A stretch of DNA of 64,000 nucleotides from Agarivorans sp. Toyoura001 (GTDB taxonomy: Bacteria > Pseudomonadota > Gammaproteobacteria > Enterobacterales > Celerinatantimonadaceae). The notes beneath the pieces are model-generated. The model was not told where the DNA came from and did not search any database. It saw only the letters and a program-made list of their open reading frames with translations. Within the stretch, counting starts at the first letter, position 1; every line of letters starts with the position of its first letter. Shown here piece after piece: positions 56,082 to 64,000 of the stretch. Where the stretch lies: positions 37,900 to 101,899 of the forward strand of contig NZ_BJEQ01000018.1 in assembly GCF_005405585.1 (NCBI RefSeq), in the 5' to 3' direction. The translations under genes were made by a program, and so were the position numbers.

Positions 56082-56729
56082 ATGATGATTAAAACAAGCC
56101 AATTAGTAGCCGATGACGCCACGCTACGCGATGTAGTTCCAGCCGGTGACTATTACATGAAAGTGCTAAAAGCCGGTCAAACCCTGCGTATCTTAGACTT
56201 AGAAGGCAACCAAGCTGCCGATACCCTATTTTATAACGCTAACGATCCTAGCGAACGTTACAGCGCTATGGACACTATTCGTGAACAAGGCAATGTGTAT
56301 TTAACGGCGGGTACGACCTTAGTGTCAAACCTAGGCCGCGAGATGCTCACCATTACTGCAGACACCTGTGGCCGACACGACACCCTAGGTGGGGCTTGTG
56401 CCACCGAAAGTAATACCGTGCGTTACGCCCTAGAGAAAAAGTGCATGCACGCCTGCAGAGACAGCTGGTTATTGGCCGTGGCCGAAAACGATCAATATGG
56501 CTTAACCAAGCGCGATATTACCCACAACATTAACTTCTTTATGAATGTGCCCGTGACTGCCGAAGGCGGTTTGAGCTTTGCCGATGGGATCAGTGGCGCA
56601 GGTAAGTACGTTGAAATGCGCGCCGAGATGGATGTGATAGTTTTACTGTCTAACTGCCCACAACTTAACAACCCTTGTAACGCCTATAACCCAACACCAG
56701 TAGAAATGCTGATATGGGATGCTGCATAA
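56082..56729 (+). CDS. DUF1989 protein, second urea carboxylase-associated subunit
   Basis: A 215-residue partner of the preceding DUF1989 protein. It shares the fold cues ([19 protein letters not shown] near residue 20, [15 protein letters not shown]) and carries Cys residues in HACRDSWL and the [10 protein letters not shown] cluster. It is proposed to complete carboxyguanidine deiminase. The start is ATG at 56082 or 56085 behind AAAAGGAAA. It shows an intact order with the carboxylase and allophanate hydrolase that follow. Confidence 0.85.
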   Translation: MMIKTSQLVADDATLRDVVPAGDYYMKVLKAGQTLRILDLEGNQAADTLFYNANDPSERYSAMDTIREQGNVYLTAGTTLVSNLGREMLTITADTCGRHDTLGGACATESNTVRYALEKKCMHACRDSWLLAVAENDQYGLTKRDITHNINFFMNVPVTAEGGLSFADGISGAGKYVEMRAEMDVIVLLSNCPQLNNPCNAYNPTPVEMLIWDAA

Positions 56730-56816
56730 GCAACACGCTCCACATTAAGGCTAGGGACGACCCTAAACATGCCTTTACTAATAAGCCGGGACGACCCGCA
56801 GTTCTCAGGTGACACT

Positions 56817-59800
56817 ATGTTCGAAAAAGTATTGATAGCCAACCGCGGCGCGATAGCTTGTCGGATCATTCGAACCCTCAACTCAATGAATATTGCCAGC
56901 GTTGCACTCTACAGCGAAGCCGACGCCGACAGTTTACATATTAGCCAAGCGTCTGAGGCCCATTGCCTAGGCGCGGGCTCAGCCAGCCAAACCTATCTTA
57001 ATATCGACAAAATTTTTGCCGTCGCCAAGCAAAGTGGCGCTCAGGCGATTCACCCAGGTTACGGCTTTTTAAGTGAAAACCAAGAATTTGCCCAACGTTG
57101 TGAAGAACAAGGTTTGGTATTTCTAGGCCCCACGGCAGAACAAATGAATGCCTTTGGCCTAAAACATCGAGCGCGTGAATTAGCCGAGCAAGCCAAGGTG
57201 CCTTTATTACCAGGCAGCGGCTTGTTAGATGATTGCGAACAAGCACTTAGCTGTGCCGAGGAGCTGGGTTACCCGGTTATGCTAAAAAGTACTGCCGGTG
57301 GTGGTGGTATTGGTATGCAGCGCTGCGACAGTGCAGAGCAACTAAGCCAAGCATTCGACAGTGTTAAACGCCTTAGCGAGAACAACTTTAGTAATGCAGG
57401 TTTGTTCTTAGAAAAATTTATTACTCAAGCACGCCACATAGAAGTGCAAGTGTTTGGTAACGGCGAAGGTGAAGTACTCACCCTGGGCGAACGAGATTGT
57501 TCAGCGCAGCGCCGCAACCAAAAAGTAATTGAAGAAACCCCAGCACCCAACTTAAGCCAGGCCACTCGAGAACAGCTACAGCAAACTGCTAAACAACTCA
57601 CCCAAAGTGTTAATTACCGCAGTGCAGGTACCGTAGAGTTTGTATTTGACCAGCAAAGCCAAGCCTTTTACTTTTTAGAAGTGAATACCCGCCTGCAGGT
57701 AGAGCATGGCGTTACCGAGATGGTATTTGGCGTAGATTTAGTCAAGTGGATGATTGAGCTGGGTTTTGCTCAGTCGTGTAATAAAAACTATCCGCTAAGT
57801 GACAAAGCCGAGGGCTTACAACCCACAGGTCACGCGATTCAAGTGCGTTTGTATGCCGAAGATCCAAATAAAGATTTCCAGCCTAACGCGGGTTTATTAA
57901 GCCATGTTAGTTGGCCAAAGGCAGAAGAACTAGGTTTAGCCAGCGATGAGCAACTGCGGATTGATCACTGGATAGAAAGTGGCGTAGAAGTCTCAGCATT
58001 TTTTGACCCCATGTTAGCTAAAGTGCAGTTTCATGGAGCAGATAGAGACACAGCCATCGCCGGCTTAGCTCGCTCGCTTGCTAGCTGCCAAGTGTATGGC
58101 ATTGAGCACAACTTAGCGTACTTGCAGCAGTTGCTTAAACTGCCCGCACTTCAACAAGGTACTTTGCTTACCTCTAGCTTAAACAGCTTTGCCTACAAGC
58201 CAAATACTATTGATGTATTAAGCGCAGGTACGCAAACCACTATTCAAGATTATCCCGCTCGCACGGGTTACTGGGATATTGGCGTACCGCCATCAGGCCC
58301 AATGGATGCGCAAAGCTTTCAGCTTCTTAATCAGCTATTAGGTAATCCAAGTGATGCCGCTGGTTTAGAGATTACCCTGCAAGGGCCAACACTTAAGTTT
58401 AATCAAGACAGCTTGGTAGCAATAGGTGGCGCCGATATAGAGATTAGTTTAGATGGCCAAAGCCGCGCGATGTGGCAAGTATTTAAAGTAAGCGCCGGCC
58501 AAAGCTTGGCATTAGGCAAAGTGAGCGATGCTGGTGCTCGAGCTTACCTCGCGATTAGTGGCGGCTTCCAATGTCCTGAATACTTAGGCAGTAAATCTAC
58601 CTTCACTCTAGGTCAGTTTGGCGGGCATGCGGGTCGGGCGTTACGCAGCGGAGACGTTTTACAACTGCCTGTGATTAACGATGTTAAGCACCTAAACGAA
58701 TTTATAGTGGGTCGAGCGTTAGAGCAAGCGCCCAGTATTCAGAAACATTGGACTATTCACGTTATTTACGGCCCACATGGTGCGCCTGATTTTTTTACCG
58801 ATGACGATATTACGCAGTTTTTTGCTGCCAAGTGGAAAGTGCACTTTAACTCGAGTCGCACAGGCGTACGTTTAATTGGGCCAAAACCTGAATGGGCACG
58901 CACAGACGGCGGAGAAGCTGGCTTGCATTCGTCTAACATTCACGACAATGCTTATGCCGTTGGCAGCATTGATTTTACTGGCGATATGCCGGTTATTTTG
59001 GGGCCCGATGGCCCAAGCCTAGGTGGCTTTGTTTGTCCGGCTACCATCATTAAAGCTGACTTGTGGAAAATGGGTCAACTTAAAGCGGGTGACGAAATAA
59101 GCTTTATTCCGGTCACTATTCCACAAGCCGAACAAGCAGAGCGTCAGCAGCTAGAATGCATTAGCCTAGGCAAAGCTTACAATACTGCCATTGATGCTTC
59201 GCCTATTACTACTCCGATTGTTAAAACCTTGGCCGCTGAGTTATATGGCGAAAAAGTGGTTTACCGCCCAGCGGGTGAAGATTATTTACTGATTGAATAT
59301 GGCCCGCAACGCTTAGATATTGCACTGCGTTTTCGGGTGCATGCTTTAATGCTTAAGTTACAAGAACTGGCGATAAGCGGCATTCAAGAATTAACCCCGG
59401 GCATTCGCTCGTTGCAGGTGCATTACAACAACCTTGAGATCCCCCTAAGCAAGCTGCTCGAAATTCTTGAACAAGCAGAAGCAAGCCTTGGTGATATTAA
59501 TCAGCTCAGTGTGCCTGCTCGGGTTGTTCATTTACCCTTGTCGTGGGACGACGAAGCCACCCGATTGGCTATTCAAAAGTACAACGATGTAGTCAGAAAA
59601 GACGCGCCGTGGTGCCCCGATAACATCGAGTTTATTCGTCGCATTAACGGCTTAGATACTGTTGAACAAGTAAAAGACATTGTATTTAACGCCAATTACT
59701 TAGTCATGGGGTTGGGCGATGTATACCTTGGCGCACCCGTCGCTACGCCAATTGATCCACGCCACCGCTTGGTCACCACTAAATACAATCCCGCGCGCAC

Positions 59801-60461
59801 CTGGACACCAGAAAATGCGGTAGGTATTGGCGGTGCATATTTGTGTGTATATGGCATGGAAGGGCCGGGTGGTTATCAGTTTGTGGGCCGTACTCTACAA
59901 ATGTGGAATCGCTATCGCACTACCACAGAATTCACCAAACCTTGGTTGCTGCGCTTTTTCGATCAAATTAAGTTTTACCCAGTCGGTGCCGACGAGCTTA
60001 AGCAAATTCGTAAAGATTTCCCACGTGGAGATTACCCGCTAAAAATTGAAGAAACAGCGTTTAGCTTAAAGGGTTATCAAGCCTTGCTAGATGAACAGCA
60101 AGAAAGCATTCAAGCCTTTAAGTTAAACCAACAAGTCGCCTTTGAAGCAGAGCGTCAGCGATGGGAAGAAACAGGCCAAGCCAATTTTGTGGCTGAACAA
60201 CTTAACGAACAAACCGGCACCGACGACGTATTAGAAGATTCGGAACTCGCTATCGAGAGCCACGTAGCCGGAAACCTATGGCAAGTAATGGTAGAGCCTG
60301 GGCAAGAGGTTAAATCAGGGCAAGTAGTGGCAGTACTCGAAGCCATGAAAATGGAGCTGGAAGTACTCGCGCCAGAAAGCGGCACCATAAAACAGTTGAA
60401 CCAAATTCAAGGTTCCCAAGTTCACGCAGGGCAGCGCCTAATGGTTATGGAGACCGAATAA
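56817..60461 (+). CDS. Biotin-dependent guanidine/urea carboxylase
   Basis: About 1214 residues taking the ATG at 56817 behind AGGTGA; the frame opens at 56769. The domains in order are biotin carboxylase (about 1-445, with ATP-grasp MLKSTAGGGGIGM), KipA/AHS2-like (about 455-770), KipI/AHS1-like (about 790-1010), and a carboxyltransferase core (DVYLGAP, DPRHRLVTTKYNPA). A C-terminal biotinyl domain has the acceptor Lys1178 in EAMKMELEV. It carboxylates its substrate with bicarbonate and ATP. Such genes are usually labelled urea carboxylase, but behind a guanidine-I riboswitch with two DUF1989 genes the likely substrate is guanidine. Confidence 0.9.
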   Translation: MFEKVLIANRGAIACRIIRTLNSMNIASVALYSEADADSLHISQASEAHCLGAGSASQTYLNIDKIFAVAKQSGAQAIHPGYGFLSENQEFAQRCEEQGLVFLGPTAEQMNAFGLKHRARELAEQAKVPLLPGSGLLDDCEQALSCAEELGYPVMLKSTAGGGGIGMQRCDSAEQLSQAFDSVKRLSENNFSNAGLFLEKFITQARHIEVQVFGNGEGEVLTLGERDCSAQRRNQKVIEETPAPNLSQATREQLQQTAKQLTQSVNYRSAGTVEFVFDQQSQAFYFLEVNTRLQVEHGVTEMVFGVDLVKWMIELGFAQSCNKNYPLSDKAEGLQPTGHAIQVRLYAEDPNKDFQPNAGLLSHVSWPKAEELGLASDEQLRIDHWIESGVEVSAFFDPMLAKVQFHGADRDTAIAGLARSLASCQVYGIEHNLAYLQQLLKLPALQQGTLLTSSLNSFAYKPNTIDVLSAGTQTTIQDYPARTGYWDIGVPPSGPMDAQSFQLLNQLLGNPSDAAGLEITLQGPTLKFNQDSLVAIGGADIEISLDGQSRAMWQVFKVSAGQSLALGKVSDAGARAYLAISGGFQCPEYLGSKSTFTLGQFGGHAGRALRSGDVLQLPVINDVKHLNEFIVGRALEQAPSIQKHWTIHVIYGPHGAPDFFTDDDITQFFAAKWKVHFNSSRTGVRLIGPKPEWARTDGGEAGLHSSNIHDNAYAVGSIDFTGDMPVILGPDGPSLGGFVCPATIIKADLWKMGQLKAGDEISFIPVTIPQAEQAERQQLECISLGKAYNTAIDASPITTPIVKTLAAELYGEKVVYRPAGEDYLLIEYGPQRLDIALRFRVHALMLKLQELAISGIQELTPGIRSLQVHYNNLEIPLSKLLEILEQAEASLGDINQLSVPARVVHLPLSWDDEATRLAIQKYNDVVRKDAPWCPDNIEFIRRINGLDTVEQVKDIVFNANYLVMGLGDVYLGAPVATPIDPRHRLVTTKYNPARTWTPENAVGIGGAYLCVYGMEGPGGYQFVGRTLQMWNRYRTTTEFTKPWLLRFFDQIKFYPVGADELKQIRKDFPRGDYPLKIEETAFSLKGYQALLDEQQESIQAFKLNQQVAFEAERQRWEETGQANFVAEQLNEQTGTDDVLEDSELAIESHVAGNLWQVMVEPGQEVKSGQVVAVLEAMKMELEVLAPESGTIKQLNQIQGSQVHAGQRLMVMETE

Positions 60462-60462
60462 C

Positions 60463-62280
60463 ATGACAACAAGTACCTACACTATTTTGCAGTTGCGCGA
60501 AGCTTACCTAAGCAAACAGTTTAGCGCCAAACAGTTTTTGCAGCAGCAGTTAGCCGCAGTAAACAACGACACTAACAATTGTTGGATCTCACTGATTAGT
60601 GAACAACAGCTTAATCATTACCTAGACGCGCTAGAGCAGCAAAACATCGCCGACCTGCCGCTTTACGGCGTGCCGTTTGCCATTAAAGACAATATCGATT
60701 TAGTGGAGCTGCCAACTACCGCGGGCTGTAAGGAATACAGCTACCAACCCAGTGACAGCGCCTTTGTGGTGAAACAACTTATTGCAGCTGGCGCGGTGCC
60801 TTTGGGTAAAACTAACTTAGACCAGTTTGCTACTGGTTTAGTCGGTACTCGCAGCCCTTGGGGAGCAGTTAAAAACAGCTTTGACGAGAACTATATCTCT
60901 GGTGGTTCTAGCTCTGGCAGCGCAGTAAGCGTAGCCAAAGGGCAAGTGTGTTTTTCATTAGGTACCGACACCGCTGGGTCGGGCAGGGTGCCAGCAGCGC
61001 TTAATAATATTCTTGGCTTAAAAGCCACCAAAGGTTTACTCAGCTGCAGCGGAGTGGTACCTGCGTGCAAGAGTTTAGATTGCGTTACTTTGTTTGCACA
61101 TACCACCGATGATCTAAATTTACTGCTAGACGTAGCGGGCGAATATGATGCGAAGGACTGTTACGCAAGGCCAAACCAAGACAGTAATACAAGCCACTAT
61201 CAGCCCTTAAGCGAACTGACTGGTTTAAAGATCGCCGTGGCTAAAGCTGAGAACCTTGCCTTCTTTGGCAATGCATCTACCGAACAGCTATTTGGCGAAA
61301 GCCTAGCACAACTGCGCCGATTAGGTGCTGAACTGGTGGAGATAGATTTTGAACCCTTCTTGGCTGCTGCAAAGTTACTTTATGAAGGCCCATGGGTTGC
61401 TGAACGATACGCTGCCATCGAGGCATTTTTCGAAAGAGATCCCAACCAATGTTTGCCCGTTATACAAACCATTATTGGCGGCGCAAAGCAGCACGATGCA
61501 GTGGGCGCTTTTAAAGCCTTTTACCAGCTACAAGCCTATAAAGTGACATGTGATCAAGTAGTGGAGCAATTTGACGCCATTGTTACGCCAACGGCTGGCA
61601 GTAGCTATACCATAGAAGCGGTAAACCAAGATCCCATTCAACTTAACTCTAACATGGGGTACTACACTAACTTTATGAATTTATTGGATTACAGTGCGGT
61701 ATCAGTACCGGCGGGTTTCTACCACAACCCGCAAGGCCAACAACAAAGCTTTGGCATTACCTTGTTTAGTTGCGCTTATGCCGATAGACGTTTACTCAGC
61801 ATGTCGGCCTTAATTCAGCAAGACAACGGTTTTGAGCTGGGCGCGAGCAAGCAGCCTTTACCGACCCTAGACGCTGTAGCGCCTTGCGAAGACGAGATGA
61901 TGGACCTGGCTGTATGTGGTGCACACTTAAGTGGCTTACCGCTCAACGGCCAACTCACCGAGCGAGCAGGGCAGTTAGTTAAAGCCACTCATAGCGCAGC
62001 GGCTTATAAGCTTTATGCTTTAGCAGGTGGACCACCAGCCAGACCAGGAATGATCCGCGATGAGCAAAACGGTGTAGCCATAGAAGTAGAAGTATGGCGA
62101 CTGCCAAAACAACACTTAGGCAGCTTTCTGCAAGGCATTCCGCATCCCTTGGGTTTGGGCAAAATAGAACTTGCTGACGGCACCTGGGTAAACAGCTTTA
62201 TCTGCGAAGGTTATGCAGCAGCAACAGCCAAAGATGTCAGCGAGTTTGGCGGCTGGCGCGCTTACCTAGCTAGCCTGTAA
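60463..62280 (+). CDS. atzF: Allophanate hydrolase
   Basis: A 605-residue amidase-signature enzyme that hydrolyses allophanate to two ammonia and two CO2. The Ser-cisSer-Lys triad is visible: Lys75 (FAIKDNID), the Gly/Ser-rich loop at 147-153 (GGSSSGS), and Ser173 in GTDTAGSGRVPA. The C-terminal AtzF-type domain (about 470-600) ends DVSEFGGWRAYL. The gene starts one base after the carboxylase stop. It finishes the guanidine-to-ammonia route and is followed by a terminator. Confidence 0.94.
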   Translation: MTTSTYTILQLREAYLSKQFSAKQFLQQQLAAVNNDTNNCWISLISEQQLNHYLDALEQQNIADLPLYGVPFAIKDNIDLVELPTTAGCKEYSYQPSDSAFVVKQLIAAGAVPLGKTNLDQFATGLVGTRSPWGAVKNSFDENYISGGSSSGSAVSVAKGQVCFSLGTDTAGSGRVPAALNNILGLKATKGLLSCSGVVPACKSLDCVTLFAHTTDDLNLLLDVAGEYDAKDCYARPNQDSNTSHYQPLSELTGLKIAVAKAENLAFFGNASTEQLFGESLAQLRRLGAELVEIDFEPFLAAAKLLYEGPWVAERYAAIEAFFERDPNQCLPVIQTIIGGAKQHDAVGAFKAFYQLQAYKVTCDQVVEQFDAIVTPTAGSSYTIEAVNQDPIQLNSNMGYYTNFMNLLDYSAVSVPAGFYHNPQGQQQSFGITLFSCAYADRRLLSMSALIQQDNGFELGASKQPLPTLDAVAPCEDEMMDLAVCGAHLSGLPLNGQLTERAGQLVKATHSAAAYKLYALAGGPPARPGMIRDEQNGVAIEVEVWRLPKQHLGSFLQGIPHPLGLGKIELADGTWVNSFICEGYAAATAKDVSEFGGWRAYLASL

Positions 62281-62308
62281 TAAGCCTTTAAGACGCTCAA
62301 TCAACACC

Positions 62309-62339
62309 AAAGCACTGGGTAATCACTCAGTGCTTTTTC
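62309..62339 (+). terminator. Terminator of the guanidine operon
   Basis: The stem AAAGCACTG/TCAGTGCTTT with a nine-base loop is followed by a T-run, about 30 bases after the allophanate hydrolase stop. Confidence 0.85.
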
Positions 62340-62497
62340 TTTCCTTCTTCCCCGGCTGCTTGCATACTTTCATCATGAGTTTATTGTCAATGTGTTGGCT
62401 AGCTTGCTGAATTGAGTAGGCTTTAGTGATAATCTTGAACTCAATAAATGAGTGATAAGATGTTATGTATCAAATCAATCACGCCTCTGAGAGAAAA

Positions 62498-63042
62498 TCA
62501 AAAAACCTCCCCATTGGCATATTTTTTGTCGAGGATGCAGTCAGCGACTTCCCGAAGGTCTAGATTTCCCCTCGCATATATTCCAAAAATAATGTTCCAA
62601 ATATCTTCGCGAGCGTGTCTCGGGCTTCTTCTTTACTCACAATAGCCAATACACTACTTTCATAAACCTCAAGGGCAACTTTCATGGCTTTGTCGTTTGC
62701 TATTTCCTCTTTGCTTTTACCACGCATGTAATCAACCATGATCGATATTTCAGATCCGAAATCGCGTCTCATAATTTCAGTGAGTTTTTCGATTTTGGTT
62801 TCAACAGGATGATCACCGAGAATACAAAAATCAGATCCCGCTCTCGTCATCATGAACTCTGTACAAGCGAGAAATAAAGATTCCTTATTGGGAAAGTAGT
62901 GGTAAAGCGCACTTTTTGATACGCCTAGATGGGTTCCAATTTTCCTCATGCTTGAAGCTGTATAGCCATGTTCAGCGAAATAGCTTGCCGCCCGACTGAC
63001 CAAGTCCTCTCGATATGCTTCGTGATTAACAATTTTAGGCAT
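62498..63042 (-). pseudogene. TetR-family regulator with a frameshift near the 3' end
   Basis: The intact reading gives 160 residues. An N-terminal TetR helix-turn-helix (about 10-55) includes YTASSMRKIGTHLGVSKSA, and a ligand domain follows, ending MRGEI before a TAG at 62562-62560. In the adjacent frame the same stretch continues as DLREVADCILDKKYANGEVF and stops at 62500-62498. Joined, they give a normal RGEIDLREVAD-type TetR tail and about 183 residues. Two extra bases (TA) between ATC and GAC, or an equivalent single-base loss, explain the break. The missing tail is short, so the 160-residue form may still fold and bind DNA. Divergent from the membrane gene, with operators between. Confidence 0.75.
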
Positions 63043-63064
63043 GAAATCTACCTTTTCTTCTATT

Positions 63065-63080
63065 TAGACCAACCGGACTA
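63065..63080. promoter_or_regulatory. TetR-type operator 1
   Basis: TAGACCAACCGGACTA is an imperfect palindrome (AGACC-N4-GGACT) of the NemR-like TetR type. It lies between the tetR start and the -35 of the divergent promoter. Confidence 0.6.
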
Positions 63081-63086
63081 TAAACA

Positions 63087-63116
63087 TTGACATATCTCCC
63101 TCTGGATGTCTAGAAT
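63087..63116 (+). promoter_or_regulatory. Sigma-70 promoter of the unknown membrane gene
   Basis: TTGACA and TAGAAT are separated by 18 bases. The promoter is flanked by the two TetR-type operators, 59 bases apart centre to centre. Confidence 0.7.
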
Positions 63117-63123
63117 ATTTAAA

Positions 63124-63139
63124 TAGACCGATTGGACGA
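63124..63139. promoter_or_regulatory. TetR-type operator 2
   Basis: TAGACCGATTGGACGA shares the AGACCRAYYGGAC core with operator 1 and overlaps the expected transcription start. Confidence 0.6.
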
Positions 63140-63178
63140 AATAAATATCAACAAATATTCACTACAAGGTAGCCCCAT

Positions 63179-63715
63179 ATGACGAATTTCTTAGCAGCAT
63201 TTTCAAGAGAATTTTTAGGAGAAACACCGACACAAAAAGACAAGCTGACAATCTTGAGCGTAACCGCGGTATTGCTAGCGGTAATCGGCTATTACAATTC
63301 AGCAGAATTATCAGATATCGCTCTTTGGAAATCGATTCTATTTATGCTTATGGCATTCGACATCATTGCAGGAGCCATTGGCAATTTCACCAAATCCAGT
63401 CAGGAATGGTATAAAAATAAACCGAAGAAAAGAGTGATGTTCTATTTTGAGCATTTCATTCATATTGGTTTATTGGTTTTAGCTGTAGGGCATGCATGGT
63501 ATTGCTTCGGTCTTTTAGCATTCACAATTGTTGCCGGGTTATTCGTGAATTATACGGAGACGTTGAAACAACAAGAGATTAATGCTGCATCCATAATTTT
63601 AATTGGCCTAGTTGTTTTCTATGTGGTTTTCCCAGCTCCCCAAATATTGGCATGGTTGCCATCGATCTTTTTATTGAAGCTTGTAATGGGTTTCTCTGTT
63701 AGAAGGGAGAGATAA
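63179..63715 (+). CDS. Unknown polytopic membrane protein
   Basis: A 178-residue protein I do not recognise. About five or six hydrophobic segments are visible (near 23-41, 50-70, 88-105, 107-124, 136-155 and 158-172), separated by a basic loop SQEWYKNKPKKRVMFYF. The His/Trp/Tyr residues in EHFIHIGLLVLAVGHAWYC fall within or at the membrane. It is divergent from a tetR gene with two operators at its promoter, an arrangement typical of a transporter or membrane stress protein under repressor control. It ends five bases before the IS3 remnant, so its natural C-terminus could be affected. Base composition is more AT-rich than the operon upstream. Confidence 0.65.
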   Translation: MTNFLAAFSREFLGETPTQKDKLTILSVTAVLLAVIGYYNSAELSDIALWKSILFMLMAFDIIAGAIGNFTKSSQEWYKNKPKKRVMFYFEHFIHIGLLVLAVGHAWYCFGLLAFTIVAGLFVNYTETLKQQEINAASIILIGLVVFYVVFPAPQILAWLPSIFLLKLVMGFSVRRER

Positions 63716-63719
63716 AGTA

Positions 63720-63847
63720 GCAGGATATGTACAACATTTTTATAATCGATTTATACTGCACTCAAGTTTAAAATACTTAAGTCCAGTAGAATACGAAGGC
63801 AGAGCAAAGGAAGCCTAACCCGTGTCTACTTTATCGGGGGTAGATCA
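63720..63847 (+). mobile_element. IS3-family transposase 3' remnant with terminal inverted repeat
   Basis: An in-frame stretch of about 31 codons reads HFYNRFILHSSLKYLSPVEYE and ends at a TAA (63816-63818), the classic C-terminus of an IS3-family OrfB transposase. The IS end follows at 63822-63847, TGATCTACCCCCGATAAAG when read inward on the minus strand. The rest of the transposase, including the DDE core, is missing, so it is an inactive stub. The left end is not in the window. Confidence 0.75.
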
Positions 63848-64000
63848 CGCAACGAAGCTGCGCCGGTGTTTGAGGCGTTGGTATGACTCCCCATGTCAAG
63901 TTGAGCGCCTAAACCCCTAGCTCGTGTGAACCATTGCTCTTTGCCTAAAGGGCGAGTTAATGCATGAGCTTGAAGCAAGTAAGTTCGTCGGTTCTCATGC
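63848..64000. other. Unassigned sequence at the right edge
   Basis: The 153 bases outside the IS terminal repeat have no recognised gene. The minus strand is open in one frame across this whole stretch, reading for example RPLGKEQWFTRARGLGAQL, and continues into the IS repeat. It could be the end of another mobile-element gene interrupted by the IS, but I cannot identify it. Confidence 0.3.

Noticed and set aside
52222..62340. Guanidine cluster as a tRNA-Leu integrated genomic island
   Set aside because: No integrase is present, and no tRNA-Leu 3'-end repeat was seen at the far side of the cluster. Proximity to the array alone is not enough.
62448..62645. A 65-codon plus-strand open frame before the tetR end
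   Set aside because: It overlaps the tetR 3' end on the other strand, lacks a ribosome site and has no recognisable features.

Overview
The window is chromosomal DNA of a marine-type gammaproteobacterium. The best fit is Alteromonadales/Vibrionales-like; this is inferred from gene content and order, not from a marker search. Supporting order includes recR-htpG, adk-hemH, mnmA-hflD-purB, monomeric icd next to cspD/clpS/clpA/infA/bpt/aat, trxB-lrp-ftsK-lolA-rarA-serS, tusE-yccS-yccA and uvrY-uvrC-pgsA. Most of the window is conserved housekeeping DNA with short intergenic gaps and clear rho-independent terminators.

Layout. 1-2 kb: a truncated membrane sensor-like gene and a secreted PAP2 phosphatase with an apparent beta-barrel tail. 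2-12.3 kb: recR, htpG, a translationally coupled solute-binding protein/diguanylate cyclase pair, adk, hemH, a DUF2750 gene and ybiT. 12.4-17 kb: a LysR regulator and a large repeat lipoprotein. 17-20.9 kb: purB, hflD, mnmA, rluE. 21-28.2 kb: icd, cspD, clpS-clpA, infA, bpt, aat, which together hold both leucyl-transfer enzymes and the adaptor/unfoldase of the N-degron pathway. 28.3-36.3 kb: trxB, lrp, ftsK, lolA, rarA, serS. 36.3-40.7 kb: tusE, yccS, yccA, ppaC. 41.2-47.4 kb: gltB-gltD. 47.5-50.9 kb: tRNA-Ser, uvrY-uvrC, pgsA. 51.1-52.2 kb: a duplicated tRNA Gly-Cys-Leu array with an extra Leu copy.

The most informative accessory region is 52.2-62.3 kb. It holds an ABC transporter, two DUF1989 proteins, a biotin-dependent carboxylase of the urea/guanidine carboxylase family and allophanate hydrolase, all on the + strand. 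Upstream lie two NtrC-like boxes 30 bp apart, a near-consensus sigma-54 promoter, a guanidine-I (ykkC) riboswitch aptamer and a terminator hairpin that overlaps the aptamer's closing helix. This reads as a guanidine uptake and assimilation operon that needs both nitrogen limitation and guanidine to be expressed. The ammonia it releases would feed the GOGAT genes (gltBD) and the wider nitrogen economy.

The right edge (62.3-64 kb) looks more recently acquired: a tetR gene broken near its 3' end, two matching palindromic operators around the promoter of a divergent unknown membrane protein, and the 3' stub of an IS3-family transposase with its terminal repeat.
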